Source of the DNA: Halictus rubicundus
Lineage: Eukaryota; Arthropoda; Insecta; Hymenoptera; Halictidae
DNA length: 64,000 nucleotides
Direction: 5' to 3'
Assembly: GCF_050948215.1 (NCBI RefSeq)
Contig: NW_027488695.1
Location: forward strand, 514,001-578,000
Part shown: in pieces, positions 43,221-53,035 of the stretch
Layout of the letters: every line of letters begins with the position of its first letter
Position numbering within the stretch: the first letter of the stretch is position 1
The notes under the pieces: model-generated
What the model saw: the letters and a program-made list of their open reading frames with translations, nothing else
What the model was told of the DNA's origin: nothing
The model's database searches: none
Made by a program: the position numbers and the translations under genes

Positions 43221-43748
43221 CACGAGCGGGCGGACGTCGGTGCGTCCCCGGCCGAATTCGTGTTCGGCTCGACCCTGCGCCTCCCGGGTGAGTTCTTTCT
43301 GTCTGAGAACGACTCTCCCGATCCCAACGTCTTCTTGGAAGAATTCAAACGCTTTATGCGCTAGGTGCGACCGATGTCGGTTGTGCATAACTGCAGGAAG
43401 CGTGCGTTCGTATTCAAGGAGTTGCAGTCCTGCACGCACGTCTTTATACGGCGTATGGCACGGAAGGCTCTAGAACAGCCGTATACCGGCCCGCACAGAG
43501 TTGTGAACCGGATTACCGACCGCGTCTATATTATAGACGTGAACGGCAAGGAGCGCTCTGTCTTCATAGAGCTTCTGAAACCTGCGTTCGGTCTTGGGGA
43601 CCTGCCGGCCGCAGCAACCCCTGGCACCTCCGTTGTGCCCGCCGATGCGTGTACGCCTGGCCCTTCTGGCTCATCGCGCCCCGTTCTAAGAACGTACGCG
43701 AAAAGAAAGTCGGTGCGCTTCATGCCGACCGCGCAAAGCAGTTGTTAA
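43221..43748 (+). pseudogene. Gypsy Pol C-terminal fragment
   Basis: One frame runs from about 43221 to the stop at 43746-43748, with an internal TAG at 43362-43364. It begins with FGSTLRLPGEFF, as in the integrase C-terminal part of insect Gypsy elements, and continues FKELQSCTHVFIRRMA, then VYIIDVNGKERSVFIELLKP. The complete Gypsy at 23960-27184 has the corresponding YGSGIRLPGEFF and IDIKGKEVRVSIDRLKPAF, but the families are clearly different. Gag, protease, RT, RNase H and the integrase core are missing. An LTR follows at 43840, so this is the 3' end of a truncated element. Confidence 0.75.
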
Positions 43749-43839
43749 CACGCGTCCGTTGCGTATGCAACACTTGTATATATAGTTTTAGTCTTATGTA
43801 TTATAATTGACGCCGCTTAGTATATTAAGTTGTGTATTG

Positions 43840-44711
43840 TGTTGTCACGTCCGGTGGTTCGACCGCTAAAGACTAAAAGATTATCACGAAAATCCGATAA
43901 TGCCACACGAGAGGTAAAACGTAGAAATAAGATAGTATAATAAGCAAATATATATAACACAAGAAATTAAAACCCTGTTAGCTCAAGCGCGCAGTACCAC
44001 AGCATAGCAACAAGAAATTATAGCAACTACGAAACACGCAAATGAAGATCGGTTTACATTCCGAAAAGCCAATAACAATGGCATCACGCCATGCTGAGTA
44101 ACGAGGAAAAGATGCCGACTCCTTAGTAAGAAGACCCTGACGACAAGGAGCCGACCAGTCAAGAGAAAACTAAAATATGCAAGGTGGAGACTTTTGGGCC
44201 AGCATTCTGGGAAACATTGAATTGGCCATCTTATAAATAGGGAGACCAACCCCTCAAAAGTCAGTACAAATCCAACAATCGTAAACCAATAAACTCGCGC
44301 TAATTCGGCCCGCTAGTAAAAATCGGAAAATTGTCGTAAATCGAAAAGTCGTGATACCGCGCAACTGGGCAGTATTCACCAGTGATACGAATCAAGGCGG
44401 ACATTACATCTACCTCACCGCCCGAAGAGTTACACCTCGGTAATATCACTACTATTGTTACCATTGTCTTTGTACCAACACGATTTGTACCCTCCCTTGT
44501 ATATGCGTTCTTTGTAAGCAACCTCTGTAACCTCATAATAATCTGATTCAGTTCCCAATCTTGAATAAATTATAAGTTGTTTGTTATAAAAAGGGTTCAA
44601 CCTTCATTTAAACAATCCTCAATTACCCGAACCGTAGCCGGTGAATGCAGGTAGGTTCGAAACTGCGTCCTATCCCCTAAAATTGTAATTCAGCCCACTT
44701 GGGACGTAACA
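43840..44711 (+). repeat. Gypsy 3' LTR, about 870 bp
   Basis: Starts TGTTGTCACGTCC and ends GGGACGTAACA, short inverted repeats typical of LTR limits. It contains TATAAATA at 44233-44240 and AATAAATTATAAG near 44563 as a likely polyadenylation signal. It follows the pol fragment by about 90 bp. Only one copy is in the window, so the limits come from the end motifs alone. Confidence 0.6.
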
Positions 44712-45400
44712 ATACAGTTAATTAATTTATTTTTTATTAATTTGACAAAAATGGAAATTTATTTATTTATTGTTTTAATAATTAATGAATTATTTGTTTT
44801 TAATTAATAAATTTATTTACTTATTTTTTATTAATTGACCCTTATGTTACGTATGGACAAGTTTCCTTCACGTTCATTTCGATTAGAAGCTCTAATCTCT
44901 TTTCTGAGAACGAAAAGTCCCTTTCGAATCAAGTGACTAACCTTATAGATTCCGTTAGATCGGTGAATATTCTATTTGGCATTCAATAATTCTTCTCTGA
45001 CCCCGCATTGCCAGTGCGTCAAAACCGTGCAATATAGGTAAACATATTCAATTGTAAACCATCCTTAAACTCATTCGCGACACAGACATTTGTAACAGAA
45101 CTTATTACAGAATATATGTGTCTTGTTGTAAAATCGTGAAATCTATAAACCCTTAATTATTGCCTAATATCCTAATCTAGTAATTGAAAGTTCCCACACG
45201 ATACAATCTTACCGCTCGGATTGTATCGATTAAAAAAAAATATATATATAAGTTACGAGGCTACTAACAATCATAATCGTTAATCCAGCAAAGATTTCTC
45301 CAACCTAGTGGCTCCCTGATTCAATATTGGGTGCGTCCACGAAAGCTATACTATCCTAGCGGATCCCCAGTTTCGCATTGGGTTCTTCCGTATCATAAAT
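44712..45400. other. No gene; candidate leader of the pipsqueak gene at the right
   Basis: AT-rich. 45152-45182 resembles the flank of the first piggyBac MITE in inverse (TTAATTATTGCCTAATAT), here without the MITE. 45290-45400 may be the untranslated leader of the gene that follows. Confidence 0.4.
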
Positions 45401-45649
45401 ATGGTTTCAGCATCCTCCAAACAACCAGGCAGGAAGCCTCGTTGGACAGAGGACGTCATGGAACAAGCCTTGAACGAAATAAAGTAATATTCCTTATTTT
45501 AAATTAAAATCCCGGAAGGAATCGGCTTTTGAAACTGTTGCGTTCCGTTTCCGTGTTTCAGAAAAGGATCAAGCATTCGCGGAGCGGCGGCACCTTTTGA
45601 AATCCCTTACACGACGCTGTACAGGCGGGCGAAGGGCATTGCAAGATAA
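45401..45649 (+). CDS. Pipsqueak-type HTH protein, two exons
   Basis: Exon 1 (45401-45483) starts ATG and encodes MVSASSKQPGRKPRWTEDVM and then EQALNEI. A 78-base intron (45484-45561) has donor GTAATA and a pyrimidine-rich acceptor, TTCCGTGTTTCAG. Exon 2 (45562-45649) continues KGSSIRGAAAPFEIPYTTLY and ends RRAKGIAR with TAA. Together they make one complete helix-turn-helix of the pipsqueak family, a DNA-binding domain used by insect transcription factors and by Tc1/pogo-type and other transposases. At about 56 residues it would be a stand-alone domain; more likely it is the first part of a longer gene cut off by the Copia LTR that starts 70 bp downstream. Neither exon alone is obvious, which is why the match across the intron is persuasive. 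Confidence 0.7.
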
Positions 45650-46024
45650 AGATAAAGTTATTATAGTTATTGTTGGATTTTTCATATCTAATTTGTATAC
45701 AAGCAAAAATAATCTCTGTGTTGAGAAACACTTTAGAGTGCCAGGAACGCGGAGCCTGATTATTATCCTTAGCAATGGGACTCTGGCAGTACCCCGACTC
45801 TTAAGGGTCGGGGGGTGTCATAAACGCATTTCAGGCCCAGGCCTTTTCTTTCGTTTCTGGTTTCAAACCTAAGCAACGGTTTTCCGTTGCACATTTTTCG
45901 TTAGTCTCGTCCAGAGTGTCGAGGTATCAAGAGTTAAAAGAATCCTTCCGAGTCTCTTTGAATAAATTAGTTTTCTTATTAAAATCAACTGTGTGTTTAT
46001 TATAATAAACCCCATATCCCAATA

Positions 46025-46038
46025 GGTTATGGGCCCAG
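46025..46038 (+). other. Copia primer-binding site
   Basis: GGTTATGGGCCCAG directly after the 5' LTR, the same sequence Drosophila copia uses to pair with an internal part of initiator tRNA-Met. It recurs at 63753. Confidence 0.8.
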
Positions 46039-46198
46039 TTACGTATTAAACTCAGTTTAATTGTGTACTATCTGCGTAGTGTATTAAGTGAAATAACAGA
46101 CCGTAAAGGATAAATAAAATAGTTATAAGCAGTATATATATACATTTGTGTGTGTGCATAGTTTTAAGTGTACAGTTAAATATGAAGACAATAAAACA

Positions 46199-47029
46199 AT
46201 GGCAAATTTAAATAGAAAGAGAAACATTCAACCATTTAATGATGAAAAGTACAGTGTATGGAAATTTAGAATTCGTTCATTGTTAACTGAACTAAAGGTG
46301 ATCAAAGTTATTGATCAGCCAACTCCTGATATGCTAACTGATGAATGGGTCGTAGCGGAATTATTCTGGAATATTTGTCAGATTCTTTTCTTAGCTTTGT
46401 GCAATCTTTTAATTAACAATACATGGACTCTAGTACCAAAGCGTAATAATAAAAATATTGTTGATTGTAAATGGGTATTTACTATTAAAAATGATGAACA
46501 TGGAAATTCATTAAAATATAAGGCTCGCCTTGTTGCACGAGGTTTTAGTCAGCAATATTTAGTAGATTATAACGAAACATTTGCACCGGTTGCAAGGATT
46601 TCAAGTTTTAGATGTATTTTGGCATTTGCAAATCAGTTTGATTTGTTAGTACATCACATGGACGTTAATAAAACAGCATTTCTAAATGGTACGTTAAAAG
46701 AAGAAATTTACATGAGAGTTCCTGAAGGAATTAAAAGTAGCAACAATGAAGTATGTAGATTGAATAAAGCGTCATATGGACTTAAACAAGCAGCAAGATG
46801 CTGGCTTGAGGTTTTCGAACAAGCGCTTATAGAAAGAGGTTTTAAAAACTCTTCAGTTGATAGATGCATATATATTTTAGATAAAGGAGATGTATCTAGA
46901 AATATGTATATATGTTGTACTTTATGTAGATCTCTGGCAGTACCCCGACTCTTAAAGGTCGGGGGGGGGGGGTGTCATAAACACATTTCAGGCCCAGACC
47001 TTTCCTTCCGTTTACGGTTTCAAACCTAA
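46199..47029 (+). pseudogene. Copia Gag-RT fusion left by internal deletion
   Basis: The open frame begins MANLNRKRNIQPFNDEKYSV, a Copia Gag start. After about 55 residues it slips: the gag sequence EYLSDSFLSF is in another frame at about 46369-46398. From about 46413 it continues directly with reverse transcriptase, WTLVPKRN, KARLVARGF, VHHMDVNKTAFLNG and YGLKQAARCW. Zinc knuckle, protease and integrase are gone. RT stops before YVDD, where the truncated 3' LTR begins. The frame stays open for 277 residues from this ATG, but the product cannot be an active polymerase. Confidence 0.8.
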
Positions 47030-47178
47030 GCAACGGTTTTCCGTTGCACATTTTGCGTTAGTCTCGTCCAGAGTGTCGAGGTATCGAGAGCTAACAGAAC
47101 CCTTCCGTATCTTTGAATAAAACAGTTTTCTATTATAATCAACTGTGTGTTTATTGTCATAAATCCCATATCCCAATA

Positions 47179-48873
47179 AGTTGAAACTTCGCAAGGGATA
47201 AGAAATTCGACATTTCATATTACACGACCTAATATATTCCATATTCTTTGGTCGTTACAAAAAATGATTTATTTGAATTAGTATTTTAACAATAAATTAT
47301 TATTGAAATAATAATTCAAATAACTAATATCGAAACAAATTTCTATTACAAAAACTTATTTATTAAAAAAAAGGTTTAATCAATAAATAACAATAAATAA
47401 CTACTTAAATAATAAATCAATAAGGCCAGCACAATACAGAATTCAGAATGACAAAACTGAAACCGAAACCGAAACCGAAATCCAAAACCAAAGAACAACA
47501 GTTATAGAACCGAAATAATATCGATTCTCCAGAACCATGACCGTTACCGATATAAGCTCGAACCGATATTCTCGTAACAGTTACATCATTTCGGTTCTTC
47601 ATAATAAAGGGTCGCCCCAGACAAGACAGGCAACATGCCGAAGTTGTTTGGGCGCCCAAAATCGTCGCCCATAAGGGCTGAGCGTGTCTGCTGGCCGCTT
47701 GAGTGGCGCACGGGGTGCTCGCAATAAAGGCCAAGTGCCGAAAATCGTGTCATTTGCTACCAGAACCCCAGAACAGTCCACTCCCCTCTACACCCCTGAG
47801 ATGCCAATGATGGAGCGTGTCGGCCACAGGCAGGCAACAGGCCACAGACAAAAGTTAGAAATCTCTGCCAATACAGACGCAGTCACGGTGCGGAATTTAC
47901 TGAAATAATTCAATATTCGTGTATATCACGATATGAAATACATTTCTTTTGCATAGAATGCGTACGAGAATGGAAATTGTTATTAATAATCATATAATAA
48001 TCATTTCTATGCATAATACAATTTTGCAATAATTATATGTCAATCATTTTTATTTATTCCTAATTTGCTTTTACTATATGTTTTATACCTATTCGAAAAG
48101 TAATATTAATATAAAGATAGATCGAGATTGTTTGGAAGAACGTGAATGGGGATCACATTCAAAGTACTGAGAATGAGTCGGATAGCGAATAACATTCAGT
48201 TATTATTAATTTCGTTTTGAATTTGTTAGTTTTTAAAAAAAAATATATATATATTTATATACACCTGACCTGGTGAAAAAGCGAATATAATAGTTTTTTT
48301 TTACATAATTGTTGGAAAGTGTTACTTCGATACTTCCCCTTCGAAATTTCGAAGTGAACCGACTGATCGACCGCTATTCACCGGCAGGCTTGAAAAAACC
48401 AATGTCCTTTATACTATGGATGGCATTACCTTTACTGTACACTGGGAGTGTACAACACCCTAACAACAGTTTAGGTAAAATATGTAAATGAGATCCCCGA
48501 TAACTGTTTCAGTCAGAACCGATATATAACAGTCTGAAACAGCTATTTGCAGAACAGTTTCAGTCCCTATCAGAAAAGTATAATTGCGAGCGCCAAGGAC
48601 TAAATAGCCAGTAGTTATAATCTTTGGAAGTGAGAACGAACAGGTCGATATACACATATAATATATGTATCAATATATCATTTCTTTCCTTGAGACTGTC
48701 TACATTCTGAATCCTACATGTATTGGATATTACTTTTTAATAATTTATTACATACATAAAATGGTACTGTTTATTACATCCTGTATTTCATATTAGGTAC
48801 TGATCTTTTAATTACAGACAATTAATAAAAATGTGATTATTAATAATCACTGTATTATTTTGTGGAATTAGCT
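47179..48873. other. No gene; dispersed repeat near 47690-47830
   Basis: AT-rich with AATAAATA runs. The stretch at 47700-47810 (GTGCTCGCAATAAA, then CTCCCCTCTACACCCC) matches 30415-30500. The AACCGA-rich run at 47459-47485 is a small microsatellite. No protein is recognised. Confidence 0.45.
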
Positions 48874-49784
48874 ATTAATTCAACCAGAATATTTCATCTC
48901 TGTTTAAATACAATGCTTTCTGCTTCTATACTCATTTCAATTTACATAAATAAACTTTTATTTATTGATAGTAAACATAATAACAATTGTTGTTGAAAAT
49001 TGAGATACCTATTTAGCGCTATTTTTATCTTGTATTTGATTCATATAAACTGTTGTTGGCTTCTTTGAACCTTTTGCTATCAAATACAATTTTCAACACG
49101 GACGGAAAAATATTCAAAAGATTGTCACTAAAAATTTTAATGACAGTAGTTATGCGTTGTTATTCCATATTCGTTACAAGTTGCGGCAAGTCTGTTATTA
49201 TCGATAATAATTATCGATATTGTTATTATTGATAAGCAATTGTTTCGAAACTGATAGCAATAATGGTAAAAGATCAGCTAAATCTGAACTCCTGTATGCT
49301 TTTACAATATAACGATAAGTCAAATCAGTAGTAAACAGAATTTTATACAAATTTATTGTTTATAATTAATAAATTCTTGCACAATTTATGAGAATATTTG
49401 GAAAAAATAACTAATGATTCTACATGTAATGTCAATATATAATAACAGACACGCCGCAACTTGCAACGAATATGGAATCTCGCATAACAACTGTCATTTA
49501 AATTTTTAGTGTTAATCTTTTGAATATTTTTACGTCCTTTTGAAAATTGTATTTCGTAGCAGAAGATTCGAAGAAGCCAACAACAGTTTACATGAAACAA
49601 TTTCAAGATAAAAATAGCGCTAGATAGGTATTTCAATTTTCAACAACAATTATTATTATGTTTACTATCAATGAATAAAAGTTTCTTTATATAAATTGAA
49701 AAAGCATTTATTTAGCTTTAAAGTGAGTATAGAGACAGAAAGCATTGTATTTAAACAGAGATGAAATATTCAGATTCAATTAAT
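48874..49784. repeat. Long inverted repeat (910 bp)
   Basis: The left arm 48874-49200 and right arm 49440-49784 are inverse copies, starting ATTAATT and including TTTCATCTCTGTTTAAATAC and the GTTACAAGTTGCGGCAAG region. The spacer of about 240 bp is AT-rich, with the GATAATAATTATC palindrome near 49203. Its transcript would form a long hairpin. Non-coding, probably a fold-back MITE; no clear target duplication. Confidence 0.75.
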
Positions 49785-50099
49785 CATGCAATGGCTCGTT
49801 TGGTTTAGTTTTCCAGAATTGGCACTGTAACTTGGAAAGTAACCGAAAATACGCGCTGTGCGTTACACGGCAGTAACGGTAAACTGGCAACTATGCGACG
49901 AATATTCTCCGATGTTATTTGGCAACTACGCCCCCGATACCAGTAATTCAATATAATTCCTAAACTCACCACTCTAAATCGTAGAGGGCATAGCAAAACC
50001 TTTGAGTTTTTGAAGAGTCGGTATTTCAGAACGTGAGACACGAAGTCCCATAAGATGATAGGTCTATTCTATACCTCGTCGGTGCCTCGGGACAGCAGC
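49785..50099. other. No gene seen
   Basis: Unassigned. Nothing recognisable on either strand. Confidence 0.4.
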
Positions 50100-50214
50100 G
50101 TTAGAATCATTCGCGCATCTGAACTATTCAAAATTAAACACATAGTTAGAATCATTCGCGCATCTGAACTATTCAAAATTAAACACATAGTCAGAATCAT
50201 TCGCGCCTCAGAAA
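50100..50214 (+). repeat. 45-bp tandem repeat, 2.5 units
   Basis: Units start GTTAGAATCATTCGCGCATC at 50100, 50145 and 50190. The first two are identical; the third is partial with GTC for GTT. Since 45 is a multiple of three, the frame stays open through it, but I see no gene. Confidence 0.85.
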
Positions 50215-51528
50215 AACACAGTCCGTTACTTTCCACACTGCTACCACTGTTCCGAATTTAACCAATCACCTAATGTTAACTCGGCATGTGATAGTGCCGT
50301 GTATTATTATTAATAAATAAACATTGTTAAAAAACATGACATTTAATCAATTCATCATCCGGCACAAAATATAACACAGTCCGAGTGTAAACACGCGTGT
50401 ATTATAACTCTATGTGATATTAATAACGATAATATTAGCACCATAAACCAGAAAAATATTAACATTACTCATCAGGCTATAGGCTCAGATTATTAAAATA
50501 ATTAAAAAGTAAAAGTAAAAACAAGTAAAATAGGAAGATAATGCTAGAAATAAAATATTGTCGAACAGATCAGCAAATAGCATAACATAAGTAACATGTT
50601 ACAACAATTTTAATAGTTAAGAGGAAGTATTAAAAACAGGGGCCAAAAATGATAGTTATTCTAAAATGTTCAACGATAAAAATCATTAATAAAAAATGGA
50701 TTATTTTTTAAATTTAAGATAAGGTTACAAATAACAATAATTAGTGCCCAAAAAATTGAATCCTCCTCTATAATTGTTTTCGATGAAGAAAAACTCTTTC
50801 GATTGCTCAAAGCGGTTATCGGTGAGAGAAGTTCATTTCGATTTCTCATACTCCTAACAGTTACACTGTCCAACACCAAAAAAATTTTGCAACACCTGTT
50901 GGGGGATTCTTATACACTTTGTCATTCTAAAACCAAATCCGCCAACAGAATTGCTCTATCACGCAACGTTTTCGAAAAATATTGGTTTCCGTAAAAATCC
51001 ACGATTTTGATAAAAAATAACGTGTTACGCAAAAACTAAACACGCGAGAAAGTTCAAGTTTGAGTCAAGAGATAAAGCGGACTTTCCTTTATATACAGCC
51101 AATAATATATATAGCCAATTATATTTTTATTAAACATTATTTTTCGAAAGCTTGAAAATGTGCCGACGCGGGTACATTGTAGGCTCTAGTTTTGTGTTTA
51201 TGTGAAAAATCCTTTATCTAGGAGGAATTTACTATACAGGAATGCATTCTACATAAGAGTTCACTTAAGGAAATGCTGAATAAGAAAAATTGGATACAAA
51301 AGCTTACCTATTTCTGATGTAAACAAATTTTAAAGTGTATCCACCTTGCTTGACTTCCGCCTTGCCTACATTAGCAAATGTCCAACAGTACTCAGCTTTA
51401 CATCGGCTTCAGCCTTACTTCAGCTTTTCTCTTTTCCTTTGTAACTCCGAAATATCCATGGTTGAAATATCTTGATGAAAGATTAATGCTGGAATTATAT
51501 TCCTTGTTTTAATTTTAATTACTAACTC
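50215..51528. other. No gene seen
   Basis: AT-rich. ATAATAAATAAACATTG near 50310 followed by CGGCACAAAATATAACA near 50361 resembles an LTR tail, without a partner. Nothing else stands out. Confidence 0.35.
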
Positions 51529-51696
51529 TTTTAATCGGGTGTGTAATTGAAATACAATATAATTCAAATATTTTAATCAGGTGTATAATTGGAATACAAT
51601 ATAATTCAAATATTTTAATCAGGTGTGTAATTGAAATACAATATAATTGACATATTTTAATCAGATGTGTAATTGAAATATCATACACTTGAAATA
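51529..51696 (+). repeat. 42-bp tandem repeat, four units
   Basis: TTTTAATCAGGTGTGTAATT recurs every 42 bp (51571, 51613, 51655, and a diverged first unit at 51529). AT-rich and non-coding. Confidence 0.8.
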
Positions 51697-52552
51697 CAGC
51701 TCTCCAAGTTATGTATAGCTCTTTCTGATTTTTATATTTATGTTTGAAATTAAAAAAATTTGTAACGCAGAAGTTATTTCTGTTCAGATATTATTTTATA
51801 AATAATACATTCCTTCCGTTTGAAACCTTCACGTGGATTTTTCAACCTCTTATTACCTATTATTTTATTATTCTTTAATTTTCAATTTTAATTTAAAGAA
51901 ATCGTAATTCGCAATTAATGTAATTTATTTACAAAGTGTTTTGTAATTGTACTCCATTGCAATTACGAATTACATTGTAATTTAATTGAATGAAGATCTC
52001 AATTATAAATTATAATATGATTGAAATACAATGTAATTCAATTACTTTGTAATTATAATTCCTGGAGTAATTCAATTGTAATTCTGCACAACTCTGCCGC
52101 TGGCACAGATCAAAGCCCGCGTGAGCGCAAGACTTTAAATAAAAAATTTTACTTTCTTTATTATAAATAATTCTTTTGTGAGACTTTGACCAATACATTT
52201 GTGACATTATTCTGATTAAAATGATACATGATAAATGAAAGAAAATATATAGAACTATTCGATAGAAAAAATATGCATCTCTTACCTTCAGATAAAAGTA
52301 TTTTCTTCATCACGACGTGCCATCCACGAGCGCTCAAAGAGGAATGGTCGAAAACCGCTCGAGCTGTTGCGAACCAGCTTATAAGAAACCTACAAAAAAA
52401 AAAGCAGGCAATGTTTGTGTAAAGGTGACAACAAGGTAATTTCTTCATAAATTCCTTCCTTTATATTTTATATACAGAGTGTTTACGAAATCGTGGTACA
52501 AGCGACACGGCTGTGTGGTGATTGTACAGGGTGTATAAAAATTAATAGTCAA
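51697..52552. other. AT-rich, possible hAT-like end near 52095
   Basis: Repeated TAATTGTAATT and TACAATGTAATT motifs lead to GAATTCTGCACAACTCTG-like sequence at about 52080-52097, whose inverse CAGAGTTGTGCA resembles a hAT-like end. No gene. Confidence 0.4.
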
Positions 52553-52678
52553 TAGAAAGCTGAAACTTTGTAGAATATGGGAAAAATAAGGAGATTATGG
52601 TACGACCGTTTTCTAACCTTGAGGAAATTCGTTTAAATTCGTACACAATTTCAAGAAAATTTTAGTTTTTCTATTTGT
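52553..52678 (+). repeat. hAT MITE fragment and 5-bp target site
   Basis: AGCTGAAACTTTGTAGAATA and GGGAAAAATAAGGAGATTAT match the interior of the MITE at 35819-36328. The fragment is broken at 52678 by the Copia LTR. TTTGT at 52674-52678 is repeated at 57506-57510. Confidence 0.65.
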
Positions 52679-52895
52679 TGTGAGACTGTGTGAGACTGAG
52701 GCGCGTTCCTGCGAAGTGTGTGTGTTGGATGTCTTGCGCATGCGCCGGGGATAGAGGAGTGATGGTTGCTTGCCGACGAGTAGAGAACGTGCGTAGATAA
52801 TAGAGACATAGCGTGAAGATTGTATCAGCGATAGAATAACGTAGAGTTTAACATAGTTGTTTAATAAATATTATATACAGTAATAATAGACAACA
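52679..52895 (+). repeat. Copia 5' LTR
   Basis: TGTGAGACTGTG to AGACAACA. The first 20 bases contain a short direct repeat, TGTGAGACTG. AATAAA near 52863 may be the polyadenylation signal. Confidence 0.9.
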
Positions 52896-52898
52896 TTA

Positions 52899-52911
52899 TG
52901 GTAGCAGAGCG
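52899..52911 (+). other. Copia primer-binding site
   Basis: TGGTAGCAGAGCG, complementary to the 3' end of initiator tRNA-Met type molecules, four bases after the LTR. It differs from the internal-fragment site used by the other two Copia elements here. Confidence 0.75.
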
Positions 52912-53035
52912 TGGTTCTGCCGAAGAAAGAAGTGTAGAATTGAAAAAGGTAAAGTGAGGTTAGAAAAAGCACGTGGAGCGGAAAGCACGCGGCAAATAAA
53001 AACGGAATTGAATAAGAATAGATAAATTAACAAAC

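Larger units (their letters stand above)
45719..47178 (+). mobile_element. Copia element with large internal deletion
   Basis: The 5' LTR spans about 45719-46024 (TGTTGAGAAACAC to CATATCCCAATA). A partial 3' LTR lies at about 46931-47178, starting inside the LTR at CTCTGGCAGTACCCCGAC. The primer-binding site is at 46025. The shared LTR parts differ at a dozen or more positions, including a longer G run in the 3' copy, so the insertion is older than the other Copia elements. Confidence 0.8.
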
